Of a stretch of DNA of 6,685 bases, positions 1 to 6,685 are shown in pieces. Origin of the DNA: JBJXHB01 sp046160725 (GTDB lineage Bacteria > Pseudomonadota > Gammaproteobacteria > Burkholderiales > Burkholderiaceae_C); contig JBJXHB010000145.1 of NCBI GenBank assembly GCA_046160725.1, forward strand, positions 1-6,685, given 5' to 3'. The notes under the pieces are model-generated. The model was not told where the DNA came from, did no database searches, and was given only the letters and a program-made list of their open reading frames with translations. The stretch's first letter is position 1. Each line of letters opens with the position of its first letter. A program made the translations under genes and the position numbers.

Positions 1-83
1 TAGCCGGCCCAGCCGATGAGAACGCCCAATGTGTGCAGGATGCCCAGGGGCCAGGCGGCCAGCAGCCGCAACAGGAGACGCAT
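1..83 (-). CDS. LpxL/HtrB-type lysophospholipid (lipid A) acyltransferase, N-terminal fragment
   Basis: Reading leftward from the ATG at 83-81, 27 codons stay open to the window edge. They begin MRLLLRLLAAWPLGILHTLG and continue with a second hydrophobic stretch, VLIGWAG. Basic residues followed by a Leu-rich segment with 'PLxxLHxLGxxxGW' is typical of the N-terminal membrane anchor of LpxL/HtrB-family acyltransferases, which add a secondary acyl chain to lipid A at the inner membrane. From memory, genes of this family often lie next to metK in betaproteobacteria, which supports the call. The catalytic HX4D motif lies outside the window, so the function is inferred from a short N-terminus plus context. 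There is no convincing Shine-Dalgarno before this ATG (upstream sequence AAGAAGC), so the start could be leaderless or wrong. An ornithine-lipid or other lysophospholipid acyltransferase is also possible. Confidence 0.6.
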   Translation of the reverse strand, partial: MRLLLRLLAAWPLGILHTLGVLIGWAG

Positions 84-95
84 GCTTCTTATAAT
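68..95 (+). promoter_or_regulatory. Candidate metK promoter (perfect -10)
   Basis: TATAAT at 90-95 is a perfect sigma70 -10 hexamer in otherwise very GC-rich DNA. The best -35 is poor: GCAACA at 68-73 with a 16-base spacer matches TTGACA only at its last three positions. There is no TGn extended -10. The predicted start is near 101-103, which coincides with the first base of the first leader stem (103). That agreement is the main reason to trust the site. The promoter lies partly inside the divergent acyltransferase coding sequence. Confidence 0.5.
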
Positions 96-116
96 GTTCC
101 GAGTCGCCGAGTTAAA
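88..116 (-). promoter_or_regulatory. Candidate leftward promoter for the acyltransferase gene
   Basis: On the minus strand TATAAG (93-88) matches the sigma70 -10 consensus at five of six positions. It is preceded after 17 bases by TTTAAC (116-111), a weak -35 with three of six matches. Transcription would start about seven bases beyond the -10, essentially on the acyltransferase ATG at 83-81, implying a leaderless message. The element overlaps the rightward -10 by four bases. No -35 is strong and nothing here was tested, so this remains a motif-level call. Confidence 0.35.
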
Positions 117-239
117 GGACAACTTGCGGGGCGACGCGCCAGACGGGCCCATGCCCGCCAGCGCCGGCTGGTGCAAACCAGCCGCCAAATGCCGCTAAAG
201 CGTTCGCCGCGCAATCACCCTCGTTGGAACCGGCGACGC
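103..239 (+). promoter_or_regulatory. Structured 5' leader of metK, candidate cis-regulatory RNA
   Basis: About 170 nt separate the predicted transcription start from the metK ATG. Visible helices are: P1, GTCGCC 103-108 with GGCGAC 130-135; P2 inside it, 109-113 with 121-125, loop AAAGGAC; P3, CGGGC 144-148 with GCCCG 153-157; P4, CGGCTGGT 165-172 with ACCAGCCG 177-184, closed by the GNRA tetraloop GCAA; and P5, 200-209 with 231-239, nine pairs and one bulged U. GGCGACGC occurs twice (130-137, 232-239). Both copies can pair with GCG-TTCGCC at 200-208, so P1 plus P5 competes with an alternative long-range helix. SAM-responsive control of metK is known in other bacteria, but this leader does not match the SAM-I, SAM-II, SAM-III, SAM/SAH or SAH consensus as I know them. 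No U-run follows P5, and the metK ribosome site is not obviously sequestered, so any mechanism is open. Confidence 0.45.
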
Positions 240-259
240 AGCAGGTTCACAACGCAAAC

Positions 260-263
260 GGAG
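260..263 (+). promoter_or_regulatory. metK ribosome binding site
   Basis: GGAG lies eight bases before the ATG at 272-274. This ideal spacing, together with a protein N-terminus that aligns with other MetK proteins, fixes the start codon. The local sequence is A-rich and looks unpaired downstream of stem P5. Confidence 0.75.
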
Positions 264-271
264 TGTATTGA

Positions 272-1459
<1,188 letters not shown>

Positions 1460-1466
1460 GGCTCAC

Positions 1467-1482
1467 GGCCGAAACAGCGGCC
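1467..1482 (+). repeat. Short hairpin between metK and the kinase gene
   Basis: GGCCG (1467-1471) and CGGCC (1478-1482) form a five-pair stem around a six-base loop, AAACAG. No T-run follows, so it is unlikely to be an efficient intrinsic terminator. It may reduce read-through or protect a 3' end. It sits just before the kinase ribosome site, GGAGG, at 1490-1494. Confidence 0.3.
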
Positions 1483-1489
1483 CTGCCCT

Positions 1490-1494
1490 GGAGG
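1490..1494 (+). promoter_or_regulatory. Kinase gene ribosome binding site, short spacing
   Basis: A perfect GGAGG lies only four bases before the ATG at 1499-1501, slightly closer than the usual 5-9. It is still the best-supported start: no other in-frame ATG with a comparable site lies nearby, and about 35 residues then precede the glycine loop, normal for this kinase type. Confidence 0.6.
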
Positions 1495-1498
1495 CGCC

Positions 1499-2734
1499 AT
1501 GTCAGCCGACGATCCCGGCTACGAGAAGACCCAGCTGCTGCCGCGGCGCGACCGAGAGGTCGCCCTGCCGCGCGGCGCGGTGGTGCAGGGCCTGGTCATC
1601 GACGGCGTGGTCGGCAGCGGCGGTTTCGGCATCGTCTACCGGGTGCGCGACCCGGCGGGCACCCGGGTCGCGGCGCTGAAGGAATACCTGCCGTCCACGC
1701 TCGCGCAGCGCGAGCCGGACGGCCGGGTCGTGCCGCGCAGCCGCGCCGACGAGGCGAACTTCCAGCTTGGCATGCGCAGCTTCGTCAAGGAGGCGCAGTT
1801 GCTGGCGTCGCTCGACCATCCGGCGCTGCTGCGGGTCTGGCGCTTCTGGCCGGACAACGGCACGGCGTACATGCTGATGCCGTACTACCAGGGCGTCACG
1901 CTGCAGCGCTGGCTGGAGGCGCTGGGCGCACCACCCCGCGAGGACTGGCTGCGGCACCTGGCGCGCGAGCTGATCGACGCGCTGGCCATCCTGCACAGCC
2001 GCGACATCCTGCACCGCGACATCGCGCCCGACAACATCCTGCTGCTGCCGGGCGATGAGCGCATCGAGCCAATGCGACAGCTGCCACGGCCGCTGCTGCT
2101 GGACTTCGGGTCGGCCCGTCAGGTCATCGCCGAGGCGACGCAGAACCTGACCGCCTTCATGAAGGGCGGCTATACGCCGATGGAGCAGTACGGCGCGGAC
2201 ATGCCGCAGGGGCCATGGACCGACGTCTATTCCCTGTGCGCGGTGTTGTACGCCGCCGTGTCCGGCAAGCCACCGCCGTCGGCCGTCGCGCGGGTGGTCA
2301 ACGACCGCATGGTGCCGGCCACGGAGGTCGGCCGCGGGCGCTATGCACAGTCCCTGCTGTCGGCCATCGATGCCGGCCTGGCGCTGCGGCCGATTGATCG
2401 GCCGCAGACGCTGGCGGAACTGCGCTCCAGACTGGACGAGGAGTTCGCGCCGACCATGCTGATCATGCGGCCGAAGCCGACGGCGTCATCCCGTTCGAGC
2501 GAAGCGGGCTCGGCAGCTGCCCACGGCGCACCATCCAGACCCACGCCACGCCCACCGGCCGCCGCACCTTCAACCTGGGCGCCGGCCGCGCGTTCGTCCC
2601 GACAGCCGGTCGAACCGGAGCCCGAGCTGCCCGAGGAACCGACGCCGAGCCCGCTGCGGAACTGGCTGCTGGCCGGCGGCCTCGTGGTGCTCATCCTGCT
2701 CGCCGCCGCCGGGGTGTGGTTCGGGCTCATCTGA
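1499..2734 (+). CDS. Tail-anchored bacterial Ser/Thr protein kinase (Hanks type)
   Basis: The 411-residue product has a cytoplasmic kinase domain at about residues 30-315. Visible motifs are the glycine loop GSGGFGIVY (39-47), ATP lysine in VAALK (K61), alpha-C glutamate E98, catalytic loop HRDIAPDN (172-179, D174 the base, N179 metal ligand), DFG (202-204), activation segment ending GGYTPMEQ (223-230, replacing APE), TDVYSL (241-246) and RP (301-302). T214 and T218 are candidate autophosphorylation sites. A Pro/Ala-rich linker (about 325-387) follows, then one membrane helix (about 388-410) ending the protein. It is therefore probably tail-anchored in the inner membrane with no external sensor domain. 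The loop has Ala where HRDLKPEN kinases have Lys. I recall similar 'KEYLP...HRDIAPDN' kinases in proteobacteria, some near type VI secretion genes, but none are seen here. The substrate is unknown. It follows metK closely and may share its transcript. Confidence 0.92.
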   Translation: MSADDPGYEKTQLLPRRDREVALPRGAVVQGLVIDGVVGSGGFGIVYRVRDPAGTRVAALKEYLPSTLAQREPDGRVVPRSRADEANFQLGMRSFVKEAQLLASLDHPALLRVWRFWPDNGTAYMLMPYYQGVTLQRWLEALGAPPREDWLRHLARELIDALAILHSRDILHRDIAPDNILLLPGDERIEPMRQLPRPLLLDFGSARQVIAEATQNLTAFMKGGYTPMEQYGADMPQGPWTDVYSLCAVLYAAVSGKPPPSAVARVVNDRMVPATEVGRGRYAQSLLSAIDAGLALRPIDRPQTLAELRSRLDEEFAPTMLIMRPKPTASSRSSEAGSAAAHGAPSRPTPRPPAAAPSTWAPAARSSRQPVEPEPELPEEPTPSPLRNWLLAGGLVVLILLAAAGVWFGLI

Positions 2735-2794
2735 GCACGGACCTGGCGCCCGGTAAGGCCTCACGCCAAGCCACGGCAACCCGAGGCAAGGTCT

Positions 2795-2812
2795 GGCCCG
2801 GGCCAACGGGCC
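2795..2812. terminator. GC-rich inverted repeat in the convergent gap
   Basis: GGCCCG (2795-2800) and CGGGCC (2807-2812) form a six-pair stem with a six-base loop between the converging kinase and PEP-CTERM genes. The position suits a bidirectional terminator, but neither strand has a T-run after the stem, so this would not be a classical intrinsic terminator. The rest of the 100-base gap (2735-2834) shows nothing else I can support. Confidence 0.3.
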
Positions 2813-2834
2813 GAGGGCTCAAGCACCGGGCGGA

Positions 2835-3797
2835 TCAGGCCGGTCGGCGCCGCACCACCATCGCGATGCCCGCCAGGCCCAACGCCACCAGCGCCACGCT
2901 GGAAGGCTCGGCAACGACCGCGCCTGGGACATAGGGCAGGGTCCAGTCGACACCCGCGGCCGAGTACAGCCGGTAGTCCACCGGAGCGCCATTGCGCGTC
3001 ACGCTGGTGATGCCCTCCCAGGTCATGGTGTGGCCAAAGTCGCTGAGCCCCACATTGATCAGGTTCACGGCGGCGACCGAGGACGTGCCGGTCACCGCCT
3101 CGGCGAACAGGCCGAACTCGAATTCGGTGCCGAACACGAACCGGGCGATCATCGGGACGAAGCTGTCGACCTCCTGGTGGTAGGGGGCATTCCGCTGCCC
3201 CTGCCCCGCCACCCGGTGCCCCGACCCCTGGGTGATCTGGTCGTTGACGTAGGAGCGCAGGCCAACGCCCGCGCCGGCATTGAAGATGGGCTGAACGTCC
3301 AGAACACCCTGGACATGGATGATGAAGTTCATGACGCCGGCCGTGCCCGTCAAGGCCGGGTCGGCGGCATCGATGCGCAGCCGGTCGACCCAGCCGCCGG
3401 TGGCGCGGGCGCTCGGGCCCGGCGCACTGTTGGGGCCGGAGAACTCGGCATAGAGTTTCATGCTCCCCCAGTCGACCGTGCCTTGGGCATAAGCGTGCGT
3501 GGTGTACGGGACGCTGTCGAACGTGGCCGCGCTGCTGACGCTGCCGCCCTTCAGCGTGGCCTGCGCGGACTGGCAGTTCGACAGCGTCGGGTCGGGGTGG
3601 ACGGGTGCCCGATCCCCCACGTTGGTGCCATTGCCGTTGGACATGCCGCCGCAGGTGGAGACCATGTAGCCCAGGCTGATGTCGGTGCGGCCGAGTTGAG
3701 TGCCCGCGGCCGTTACCGGGCCGGACACGGCGAATGCGGCGGCGATGGCGCTGGCGATGGCCAGTGTGTTGGCGCTGCGTCGGATGTCGACAGGCAT
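2835..3797 (-). CDS. Exported PEP-CTERM sorting-domain protein of unknown function
   Basis: The 320-residue product has a Sec-type signal peptide: MPVDIRR, a hydrophobic core at about 11-27, and a probable cleavage site after VTAA (28-31). The C-terminus is a PEP-CTERM tail: a degenerate motif AEPSS (296-300), a helix at about 301-315 and a basic RRR (316-318). Such proteins are recognised by exosortase (EpsH/XrtA), which cleaves near the PEP motif; in betaproteobacteria they usually accompany exopolysaccharide or biofilm production. No exosortase gene is in the window. The central region (32-290) is rich in Gly, Ser, Thr and small residues, likely beta-rich, with two cysteines (C49, C75) that could form a disulfide. 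I recognise no enzymatic motif. The start at 3797 is chosen over an upstream ATG at 3830 because only it has a ribosome site and leads directly into the signal peptide. It lies 137 bases downstream of the ATPase gene on the same strand. Confidence 0.9.
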   Translation of the reverse strand: MPVDIRRSANTLAIASAIAAAFAVSGPVTAAGTQLGRTDISLGYMVSTCGGMSNGNGTNVGDRAPVHPDPTLSNCQSAQATLKGGSVSSAATFDSVPYTTHAYAQGTVDWGSMKLYAEFSGPNSAPGPSARATGGWVDRLRIDAADPALTGTAGVMNFIIHVQGVLDVQPIFNAGAGVGLRSYVNDQITQGSGHRVAGQGQRNAPYHQEVDSFVPMIARFVFGTEFEFGLFAEAVTGTSSVAAVNLINVGLSDFGHTMTWEGITSVTRNGAPVDYRLYSAAGVDWTLPYVPGAVVAEPSSVALVALGLAGIAMVVRRRPA

Positions 3798-3805
3798 GAT
3801 CGAGT

Positions 3806-3810
3806 CTCCT
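3806..3810 (-). promoter_or_regulatory. PEP-CTERM gene ribosome binding site
   Basis: On the minus strand AGGAG ends eight bases before the ATG at 3797-3795. The in-frame ATG at 3830-3828 has no such site, so this motif decides the start. Confidence 0.75.
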
Positions 3811-3832
3811 GGGATTGATGGGACATTCATGG

Positions 3833-3848
3833 CGCGCGGGTTCGCGCG
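3833..3848. repeat. Perfect CGCGCG hairpin upstream of the PEP-CTERM gene
   Basis: CGCGCG (3833-3838) and CGCGCG (3843-3848) flank a four-base loop (GGTT on plus, AACC on minus). It lies about 35 bases before the PEP-CTERM start codon, within its expected 5' untranslated region. No T-run follows on the minus strand. It could be a processing, attenuation or transcript-end structure for the upstream ATPase gene. In such GC-rich DNA a six-pair G/C stem can also arise by chance. Confidence 0.35.
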
Positions 3849-3867
3849 ACTCGAATGCTCGACGCAC

Positions 3868-3932
3868 GGCGTTGCAGCCAGCGTTGCAGCCCGGCGCTGC
3901 GGCCCGGCGTTGCGGCGGACGGTGCTGCAGCG
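3868..3932. repeat. Degenerate tandem repeat, 12-13 base unit
   Basis: Four adjacent copies of a unit close to GGCGTTGCAGCC begin at 3868, 3880, 3893 and 3906, differing by one to three bases. A fifth, weaker copy begins at 3921. The array fills most of the gap between the stop codon of the ATPase gene (3937-3935) and the PEP-CTERM gene. It could be iterated protein-binding sites upstream of the PEP-CTERM gene, a slippage-generated tract, or decayed 3' coding sequence, since similar GCGCTGCA sequence occurs in the last ATPase codons. No clear -10/-35 pair is visible in this gap. Confidence 0.5.
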
Positions 3933-3934
3933 GG

Positions 3935-6685
3935 TCAGCGCTGCAATGCGGCGCGCAGCAGCGTGGTCATCTGTGCCGGGGCCTGGCCCGAATCGGCCAG
4001 CGCCTGCGCGCGTTGGCGCGCCTCGCGGTCGTCGCGGCCCTCGTGCCGTGCCAGCGCCAGCGCCTGCAGCAGCCACATGGCCGTTTGGTCGGCAGGCACA
4101 TCGTCGGCCGGCTCCACCTGTTGCAGCCAGGCCCGCGCGCCAGGCCCATCGCCCAGCGCCAGCGCGGCCGCCGCACCCGTCCAGGCCACACCGAAACGGT
4201 CTTCCAGCCGTTGCGCCGGGGCCAGCGCCGCCAGCCGGGCCAGTGCCTGCTGCGGCTGCCCCTTGACCAGATGCCACCAGGCCCACTTCACCGCCTGCGA
4301 GACGTGGAACTGGGCGCCGCCCGCCAGGTCGGCCACACGGCTTTGCTCGTCGCACAGCACCTGGGCCTGGTCCAGCAGCGTGCGCGCGGCCGCTGCATCA
4401 CCGTCGAGCAGCAACAGGTCGAGCACCACCTGGTACGCGCCGATGCGCTCGTTCAGCCCGGGCAGGCGCTGTGCGGCAGCGAGCAGGCGCTGCGCCGCGG
4501 CCCGGGCGGCCGGCAACTCGCCGCGCAGGTAGTGCACATAGAAGCGCGCCTCCAGAAAGGCCTGCTCGGCGCGCAGGTGCTCGAAGCCCGGTGCCAGCGC
4601 CTCGCCTTCATCGAGCAGCGTACTGGCGCGGGCCGGGTCGCCGGCATCGGTGGCGATCTTGACCAGGTTCAGGATCGCGCCACGCTGCCCCGGCACATAA
4701 CCGCATTGGCGCGCCAGTTCTCGCGCACGCTCCAGGCAGGCCTGCGCCGCATCGCGCTGACCGCGGTACAGCCGCATCACGCCCTGAATGACCAAGGCGT
4801 CGGCCAGACGGGTCGGCTGGTCCACCGTGGTGTACAGCGCCACCGCCCGGTCTGCCGCCACGCCGCCCAGCGCGACCTCGCCGGCGTAGAGCAGCGCGCG
4901 GGCCTGCGCGTCGAGCAATTCGCCCAGCTGCGGGCGCGCCGCCGCTTCGCCCTCGAGACGGGCAATCGCCTGCGCCAGCACGTCCAGGGCCTGGCCGGTT
5001 CGCCCCAGCAGGTTCAGCGCGGTCGCGCGCGCCGAGTCGGCGCGTGCGCGCAGGGTGGCAGGCGCCTGCGCCAGGTCGGGGGCGAGGCTGTCGAGCAGTT
5101 GCACGGCCTCGGCATGGCGCTCGGCCATGCTCAGCAGCCCGGCGCGCTCGATTTGCACCCGAAGTTCCAGGTCGCGCAGACCCGCTGCGCCGGCGGCGCG
5201 CTGGGCCTCGGCCAGCGCCGCCTCGGCGGCGCCGCGGTCACCGCGGCGCTTGAACAGGCCGACGCGGTCGAGGTGGATGGCCACGGCCAGCGTCGGCGGG
5301 GCGTCGTCGCGCAAGGCCTGCTCCCACTGCACCATGGCCTCGTCCAGCGCGTGCACACGCAAGGCACGGTCGCCCGCAGCACGCCGCAGCAGCGCCGCCG
5401 CCTCGAGCTGCCCGGCGGCTTCGCGATGCGCGGCCACCAGTGCCGGCTCCGCGCGGGCGCGCTCCAGGTTGTCGGCCAGGCGCCGGTGCAGCGCTTGGCG
5501 GCGCGCCGCCGACAGGCTGTCGGCCAGGCATTGGCGCACGAGGTCATGCGCGAAGCCATAGCCGCCGGAGCGCTCGACCACCAGCAGCGCGGCCACCGCA
5601 TGCTCCAACGCCTGGACACGGCCGGCCTCGTCCAGCGGGCTGGCGCCGTCCAGAATCGAGGCATCGAAGCGGCCGGCCATCAGGCTGGCGGCTTCGAGCA
5701 GCCGCCACGCCGCAGGCCCCAGCGCGCGCACGCGGGCCAGCACCGCGTCGCGCACCGAGGGCGGCACGGGCAGCTCGGCATAGTCGGTGGTGGCGGCATC
5801 GAAGCGCGTGCGCCAGCCGCCGGCGGGGTCGGCCTCGATCAGCCCCTGCTGCACCAGGTAGCGCAGCGACTCGATGAGAAAGAACGGGTTGCCTTCAGTC
5901 GCCCGATGCAACCGCTGGCTGAACAGCGCACCGCCACGGGACCCCGAGATGCGGCGCACCAGGCCGAGCGTCTGCTCGGCGTCCAGCCCCGCCAGCTCGA
6001 CGCGCGCGGCGTGCTGGCCATCCACATCGGCGCGCATGCGTTGCAGCGCCGCCGGCGGCAACTGGGCGCTGCGGTGGGCGAACAGCCAGACCAGGCCGGT
6101 GCTGCCGTCGGCATCGGGGTTGTCCACACGGTTCAACAGCTCGACGCTGGTGTGATCGGCCCATTGCCAGTCGTCCATCACCAGGGCCTGGAAGTTGTCG
6201 GCCACCAGCAGCTTCCAGGCCGCGGCAAAGGCGGCCAGCAGGCGTGCTCGGGCTTCGTCGGTGGTCAAGGCGTGGGCCGCCGCGCCCAGCTCGGGCATCA
6301 ACTGGGCCAGTTCGCGTCGCGCCCATTCGGGCAGGCTGAGCTCGGGCGCCGCGTCGCGCAAGGTGCGCAGCGCGCGCACCGCCGACGCGTAGGGCAGCGC
6401 CGCGTCGCTGGGCTCGCAGACCACATGCAGCCAGGCGCCGCGAGCGCCGGCCAGCTCACGCGCCAGCCGCGTCTTGCCGACGCCCGGCGCGCCGGACAGG
6501 TACACGCGCTGGCCGCGCTGCCAGGCCTGTTCGATGGCCGCCCTCGCCGCGGCGCGGTCGATGAAGGGCAGTTGATCGGGCACCAGCGCGGCGCCTCGGG
6601 CCGGCGCCGCCGCCACGAAGGGCTCGGGCCGAGCGGGCACATCGGGCGGCGGCATGGCGCCGCCCGGACGCAGTGCGTCGCGCTG
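3935..6685 (-). CDS. Large STAND-type P-loop ATPase with TPR-rich C-terminus, N-terminus outside window
   Basis: At least 916 residues are open from the right edge to the TGA at 3937-3935. Numbering from the Met at 6655-6653, the ATPase core shows Walker A GAPGVGKT (55-62), Walker B LVMDDWQWAD (158-167), a GNPFFL motif (255-260) and FAHDLVRQ (368-375). This is the arrangement of AAA_16/STAND ATPases found in MalT/LAL, SARP/AfsR-like and cyclase-coupled regulators. From about residue 385 to the end, Ala/Leu-rich helical pairs look like many tetratricopeptide repeats, a likely inducer- or partner-binding superhelix. No C-terminal LuxR HTH is present. The frame stays open for ten codons upstream of that Met, which lacks a good ribosome site, and the first ~30 residues are a Pro/Ala-rich linker. 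An upstream effector domain (BTAD/SARP, cyclase or kinase) is therefore likely but unseen. Probably a cytoplasmic ATP-dependent signalling switch; the target is unknown. Confidence 0.85.
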   Translation of the reverse strand, partial: QRDALRPGGAMPPPDVPARPEPFVAAAPARGAALVPDQLPFIDRAAARAAIEQAWQRGQRVYLSGAPGVGKTRLARELAGARGAWLHVVCEPSDAALPYASAVRALRTLRDAAPELSLPEWARRELAQLMPELGAAAHALTTDEARARLLAAFAAAWKLLVADNFQALVMDDWQWADHTSVELLNRVDNPDADGSTGLVWLFAHRSAQLPPAALQRMRADVDGQHAARVELAGLDAEQTLGLVRRISGSRGGALFSQRLHRATEGNPFFLIESLRYLVQQGLIEADPAGGWRTRFDAATTDYAELPVPPSVRDAVLARVRALGPAAWRLLEAASLMAGRFDASILDGASPLDEAGRVQALEHAVAALLVVERSGGYGFAHDLVRQCLADSLSAARRQALHRRLADNLERARAEPALVAAHREAAGQLEAAALLRRAAGDRALRVHALDEAMVQWEQALRDDAPPTLAVAIHLDRVGLFKRRGDRGAAEAALAEAQRAAGAAGLRDLELRVQIERAGLLSMAERHAEAVQLLDSLAPDLAQAPATLRARADSARATALNLLGRTGQALDVLAQAIARLEGEAAARPQLGELLDAQARALLYAGEVALGGVAADRAVALYTTVDQPTRLADALVIQGVMRLYRGQRDAAQACLERARELARQCGYVPGQRGAILNLVKIATDAGDPARASTLLDEGEALAPGFEHLRAEQAFLEARFYVHYLRGELPAARAAAQRLLAAAQRLPGLNERIGAYQVVLDLLLLDGDAAAARTLLDQAQVLCDEQSRVADLAGGAQFHVSQAVKWAWWHLVKGQPQQALARLAALAPAQRLEDRFGVAWTGAAAALALGDGPGARAWLQQVEPADDVPADQTAMWLLQALALARHEGRDDREARQRAQALADSGQAPAQMTTLLRAALQR

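Noticed and set aside
151..198. Possible 15-residue leader peptide (MPASAGWCKPAAKCR) within the metK leader.
   Set aside because: It has no convincing ribosome site, no run of Met codons that would suit attenuation, and its sequence is largely dictated by the P3 and P4 stems.
103..239. A known SAM-I, SAM-II or SAH riboswitch in the metK leader.
   Set aside because: I looked for the SAM-I core, the SAM-II GCTAAA-plus-pseudoknot layout and the SAH GAGGAGCGCTGC core. A lone GCTAAAG at 194-200 is present, but the required flanking helices are not, so no known class is assigned.
2735..2834. Classical intrinsic terminator in the convergent gap.
   Set aside because: The inverted repeat at 2795-2812 lacks a T-run on either strand, so only a low-confidence terminator-like element is listed.
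2761..3867. Minus-strand open frame overlapping the PEP-CTERM gene in another frame (368 codons).
   Set aside because: The alternative frame has Arg/His/Pro-rich content and no signal peptide. The chosen frame has a signal peptide, a sorting tail and a ribosome site.
3798..4355. Upstream in-frame extension of the PEP-CTERM frame to an ATG at 4355.
   Set aside because: The extension runs through the 3' end of the ATPase gene, has Gly/Ala/Arg-rich shadow composition, and would bury the signal peptide inside the protein.

Overview
The window reads as chromosomal DNA from a very GC-rich Gram-negative bacterium, most likely a betaproteobacterium of the order Burkholderiales. Three things suggest this: strong G/C preference at third codon positions, metK divergent from an apparent LpxL/HtrB-type lipid A acyltransferase, and a secreted protein with a PEP-CTERM sorting tail. 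I see no tRNA, rRNA, CRISPR array, insertion sequence or phage gene, and no stretch over 300 bases without a gene.

Layout, left to right. (1) Positions 1-83, minus strand, hold the first 27 codons of a membrane-associated acyltransferase that runs off the left edge. (2) Positions 84-271 are a divergent control region. It has a perfect TATAAT for the rightward metK transcript, an overlapping -10-like element for the leftward gene, and a metK leader of about 170 nt rich in inverted repeats, including an eight-pair hairpin closed by a GCAA tetraloop. (3) metK (272-1459) encodes S-adenosylmethionine synthetase with all signature motifs. (4) 40 nt... downstream on the same strand, a tail-anchored Ser/Thr protein kinase gene (1499-2734) begins, probably read at least partly from the metK transcript. 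(5) A 100-base convergent gap follows, then two minus-strand genes: a 320-residue PEP-CTERM exported protein (3797-2835) and, upstream of it, a large STAND-type P-loop ATPase with a TPR-rich C-terminal half (from the right edge to 3935), whose N-terminus lies outside the window. The 137-base gap between those two carries four to five degenerate tandem copies of a 12-13 base unit.

How they fit together. metK and the acyltransferase are housekeeping genes (SAM supply, outer-membrane lipid A). The kinase and the STAND ATPase are both signalling-type proteins with no substrate visible here. The PEP-CTERM protein is a probable cell-envelope or matrix protein processed by an exosortase encoded elsewhere. 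Nothing in the sequence proves a link between the kinase, the ATPase and the PEP-CTERM protein beyond proximity.

The most promising undescribed element is the metK leader. A repeated GGCGACGC (130-137 and 232-239) can pair with two upstream partners in mutually exclusive ways, a switch-like arrangement that I cannot match to the SAM or SAH riboswitch consensus sequences I know. This fold was done by eye, without energies or alignment.
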